Position numbers and translations under genes: made by a program. From Nostoc sp. CHAB 5834 (GTDB taxonomy: Bacteria > Cyanobacteriota > Cyanobacteriia > Cyanobacteriales > Nostocaceae): a stretch of 21,604 bases of DNA. The DNA lies in contig JAIVFU010000107.1 in the NCBI GenBank assembly GCA_020829485.1, forward strand, positions 1 through 21,604, in the 5' to 3' direction. Below the pieces are notes generated by a model, which ran no database searches, was not told the DNA's origin, and saw nothing but the letters and a program-made list of their open reading frames with translations. Below, piece by piece: positions 20,156 to 21,604 of this stretch (position 1 is its first letter; each line of letters starts with the position of its first letter).

Positions 20156-20470
20156 ATGCCGACCCCGCCCTCCCTTCTCGATTTGCTACGCAAGGCCGTG
20201 GAGGAATCCCCTCTGACAAAATTGGAGCTGGCAAAGAGAGCGGGGATGTCGCGAAAGACGCTTTTTCTCATCCTGGAAGGAACCACTGACTACCGGATTT
20301 CTTCGGTGCTGGCGCTGGTCGATGCACTGGAGCTTGAAGTCCAGCTGGTGCCGAAATTGGTTAGAGAGCACAAGCTGGGCGGAGCCTCCACGTCGGAACA
20401 TTCAAAGCATTCGCCTATCGGCGCCTTCTTGCGCTTAACCAAAGACTCAGGCTCCAAAGCAGCCGGATAG
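20156..20470 (+). CDS. hipB: HipB-like antitoxin, XRE-family regulator
   Basis: A 104-residue protein with a helix-turn-helix of the XRE type (LTKLELAKRAGMSRKTLFLILEG, about residues 20-42, then a helix LALVDALELEV). The C-terminus (STSEHSKHSPIGAFLRLTKDSGSKAAG) is flexible, as expected for an antitoxin tail. It should bind the operators at 20022-20072 and neutralise HipA. The ATG at 20156 has a weak Shine-Dalgarno. The hipA start lies 12 bases after its stop, the usual antitoxin-first order. It is a little longer than E. coli HipB (88 aa). Confidence 0.88.
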   Translation: MPTPPSLLDLLRKAVEESPLTKLELAKRAGMSRKTLFLILEGTTDYRISSVLALVDALELEVQLVPKLVREHKLGGASTSEHSKHSPIGAFLRLTKDSGSKAAG

Positions 20471-20482
20471 CAAGACAATCAA

Positions 20483-21604
20483 ATGGACATACGCATTCTC
20501 GAAGTCAGCTTGGGGGACACCTTGTGTGGCCATCTCTTTTTGTATGGGAAGGGCGCGGCGTTTGAGACCCTCCGGTTTGTCCCTGCAGAACCTTATGTCG
20601 TGTCGCCCGAGCGCCCCACTCTCTCTCTTGCCTATACCAGCACTTCCGAAGAAGAGGCTCGGCAGCTGCTGCGCGACGTCACTTCCCGTGAATTCAACGG
20701 ATACAAGAACCCCCGGGGACAGGACACCTTCTTACCTGCTTGGTTTCAAAATCTGCTGCCCGAGGGGGCATTCTTGAGGCATATCGCCCAGCTCAGAAAC
20801 TGCGCAGTGGATGACCACTTTGAAATCCTGGCCGCGTGCGGTAAAGACTTGCCAGGAGCGGTCACTGTGCGGCCGGCGGAACACGACGCAGGTTTGCTGC
20901 AGACTTTGGTGACGCAAGGGCAGGACGCTTTGGAAATGTCAGTCATCGCCCTCCCTATGCACGAAGGCTTTTCCCTCTCAGGGGTGCAGCCAAAGCTCAG
21001 CGTCAATGAAAAAGACGGGCGGTATGTCGCGCGTACCCGGCTCGACAGCACGACGCGCATCATCGCAAAATTGCCAGCAGTGGGGTTCCCCCGCATGCCT
21101 GAGGTAGAGCACACGTCCATGAGCCTCGCGCGGATGGCAGGGGCGAATGTTTGCGAGACCAAACTGGTCCCCCTGAGTGCACTCGAAGCTGAGCATGACT
21201 ATGACTTGGGCGACCCCGACCCCGAAACAACAATGTTCTTGGCCGTCACCCGGTACGACAGGCAGGACGAGCGCCGCATCCATGCCGAAGACTTCGCGCA
21301 AATTTTTAGCGTGATGCCCGACAACAAGTACTCTAAGGAGTACTCCTATGCGCAAATGATGGGGCTCATGCTGATGAAGCCCTCTCTGGGCGAAGAAGCA
21401 GTGTTTGAGCTGGCGCGTAGACTGACCGTTAACGAGCTACTGGGCAATGCCGATGCTCACTTGAAAAACATCGGTATTTACTACCCGCGGGGCAACGTAC
21501 CAGAGCTGCCCCCTGCCTACGATGTTGTGTCCCAATACGCACTCAACAACTCGTACGGCCACGCATTGTTCTTGCTCCCAGAGGCCCTGTCGAAAGAGCA
21601 GCTG
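20483..21604 (+). CDS. hipA: HipA-type serine/threonine kinase toxin (partial, cut at 3')
   Basis: The first 374 residues of a HipA-like kinase. The phosphorylatable loop is FSLSGVQPKLSV (serines 164 and 166), the HipA equivalent of the autophosphorylation site. The catalytic loop is GNADAHLKN, with D324 and N329, and the metal-binding YDVVS has D347. E. coli HipA phosphorylates glutamyl-tRNA synthetase and triggers dormancy. The target here is not shown. The frame is open to the window end, with roughly 60 residues probably missing. The start at ATG 20483 lacks a Shine-Dalgarno, consistent with coupling to hipB. Confidence 0.9.
   Translation, partial: MDIRILEVSLGDTLCGHLFLYGKGAAFETLRFVPAEPYVVSPERPTLSLAYTSTSEEEARQLLRDVTSREFNGYKNPRGQDTFLPAWFQNLLPEGAFLRHIAQLRNCAVDDHFEILAACGKDLPGAVTVRPAEHDAGLLQTLVTQGQDALEMSVIALPMHEGFSLSGVQPKLSVNEKDGRYVARTRLDSTTRIIAKLPAVGFPRMPEVEHTSMSLARMAGANVCETKLVPLSALEAEHDYDLGDPDPETTMFLAVTRYDRQDERRIHAEDFAQIFSVMPDNKYSKEYSYAQMMGLMLMKPSLGEEAVFELARRLTVNELLGNADAHLKNIGIYYPRGNVPELPPAYDVVSQYALNNSYGHALFLLPEALSKEQL

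Overview
The window looks like accessory DNA (a large plasmid, an integrated element, or phage-like DNA) of a betaproteobacterium, most likely Burkholderiales. The host guess rests on one secreted DUF4148-type protein (6218-6517), a family typical of that order. The accessory guess rests on many short unrecognised genes, many of them with their own intrinsic terminator, a six-tRNA array, and stand-alone nucleotide and DNA enzymes (thymidylate synthase, a DEDDh exonuclease, a uracil-DNA-glycosylase-like protein). No replication, conjugation, capsid, transposase or integrase gene is visible, so plasmid versus phage cannot be settled here.

Layout. 1-1750: the 3' end of a plus-strand gene, a small basic protein, an orphan plus-strand ORF of uncertain status, and an unrecognised minus-strand gene. 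1765-5937, minus strand: a small ATPase-linked protein, an AAA/RecF-like ATPase, a VFETNSSSSHS-type protein translationally coupled to a radical SAM enzyme, and two unrecognised genes. 6218-7655, plus: the DUF4148 protein and an AI-2E-type membrane protein. 7779-8775: tRNA-Gly(TCC), Gly(CCC), Leu(CAA), Val(TAC), Leu(TAG) and an odd Arg(TCT), with an internal promoter, structured spacers and a final terminator. 8956-10690, plus: the exonuclease and three small genes. 10736-13949, minus: small genes plus a BtpA-like TIM barrel, a UDG-superfamily protein, a small coupled protein and a TrpF-like TIM barrel. 14062-16530, plus: a small gene, thyA and a second radical SAM enzyme with a Gly/Cys repeat tail. 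16726-19953, minus: an 826-residue pilin-like, adhesin-like surface protein and a four-helix membrane protein. 20022-21604, plus: an operator array and a hipBA toxin-antitoxin operon, hipA being cut by the window end.

How the parts may work together. The tRNAs, ThyA, exonuclease and UDG-like protein fit an element that adjusts translation and nucleotide supply for itself. hipBA would stabilise the element or promote dormancy, and its regulator may also control the divergent membrane-protein gene, because one operator touches that gene's promoter. The most unusual items are the radical SAM enzyme with two G[YF]GGGCGS repeats at its C-terminus, the coupled radical SAM / VFETNSSSSHS pair beside an ATPase, the tRNA-Arg(TCT) with a long variable arm, and the tRNA-sized structured element between the two glycine tRNAs.
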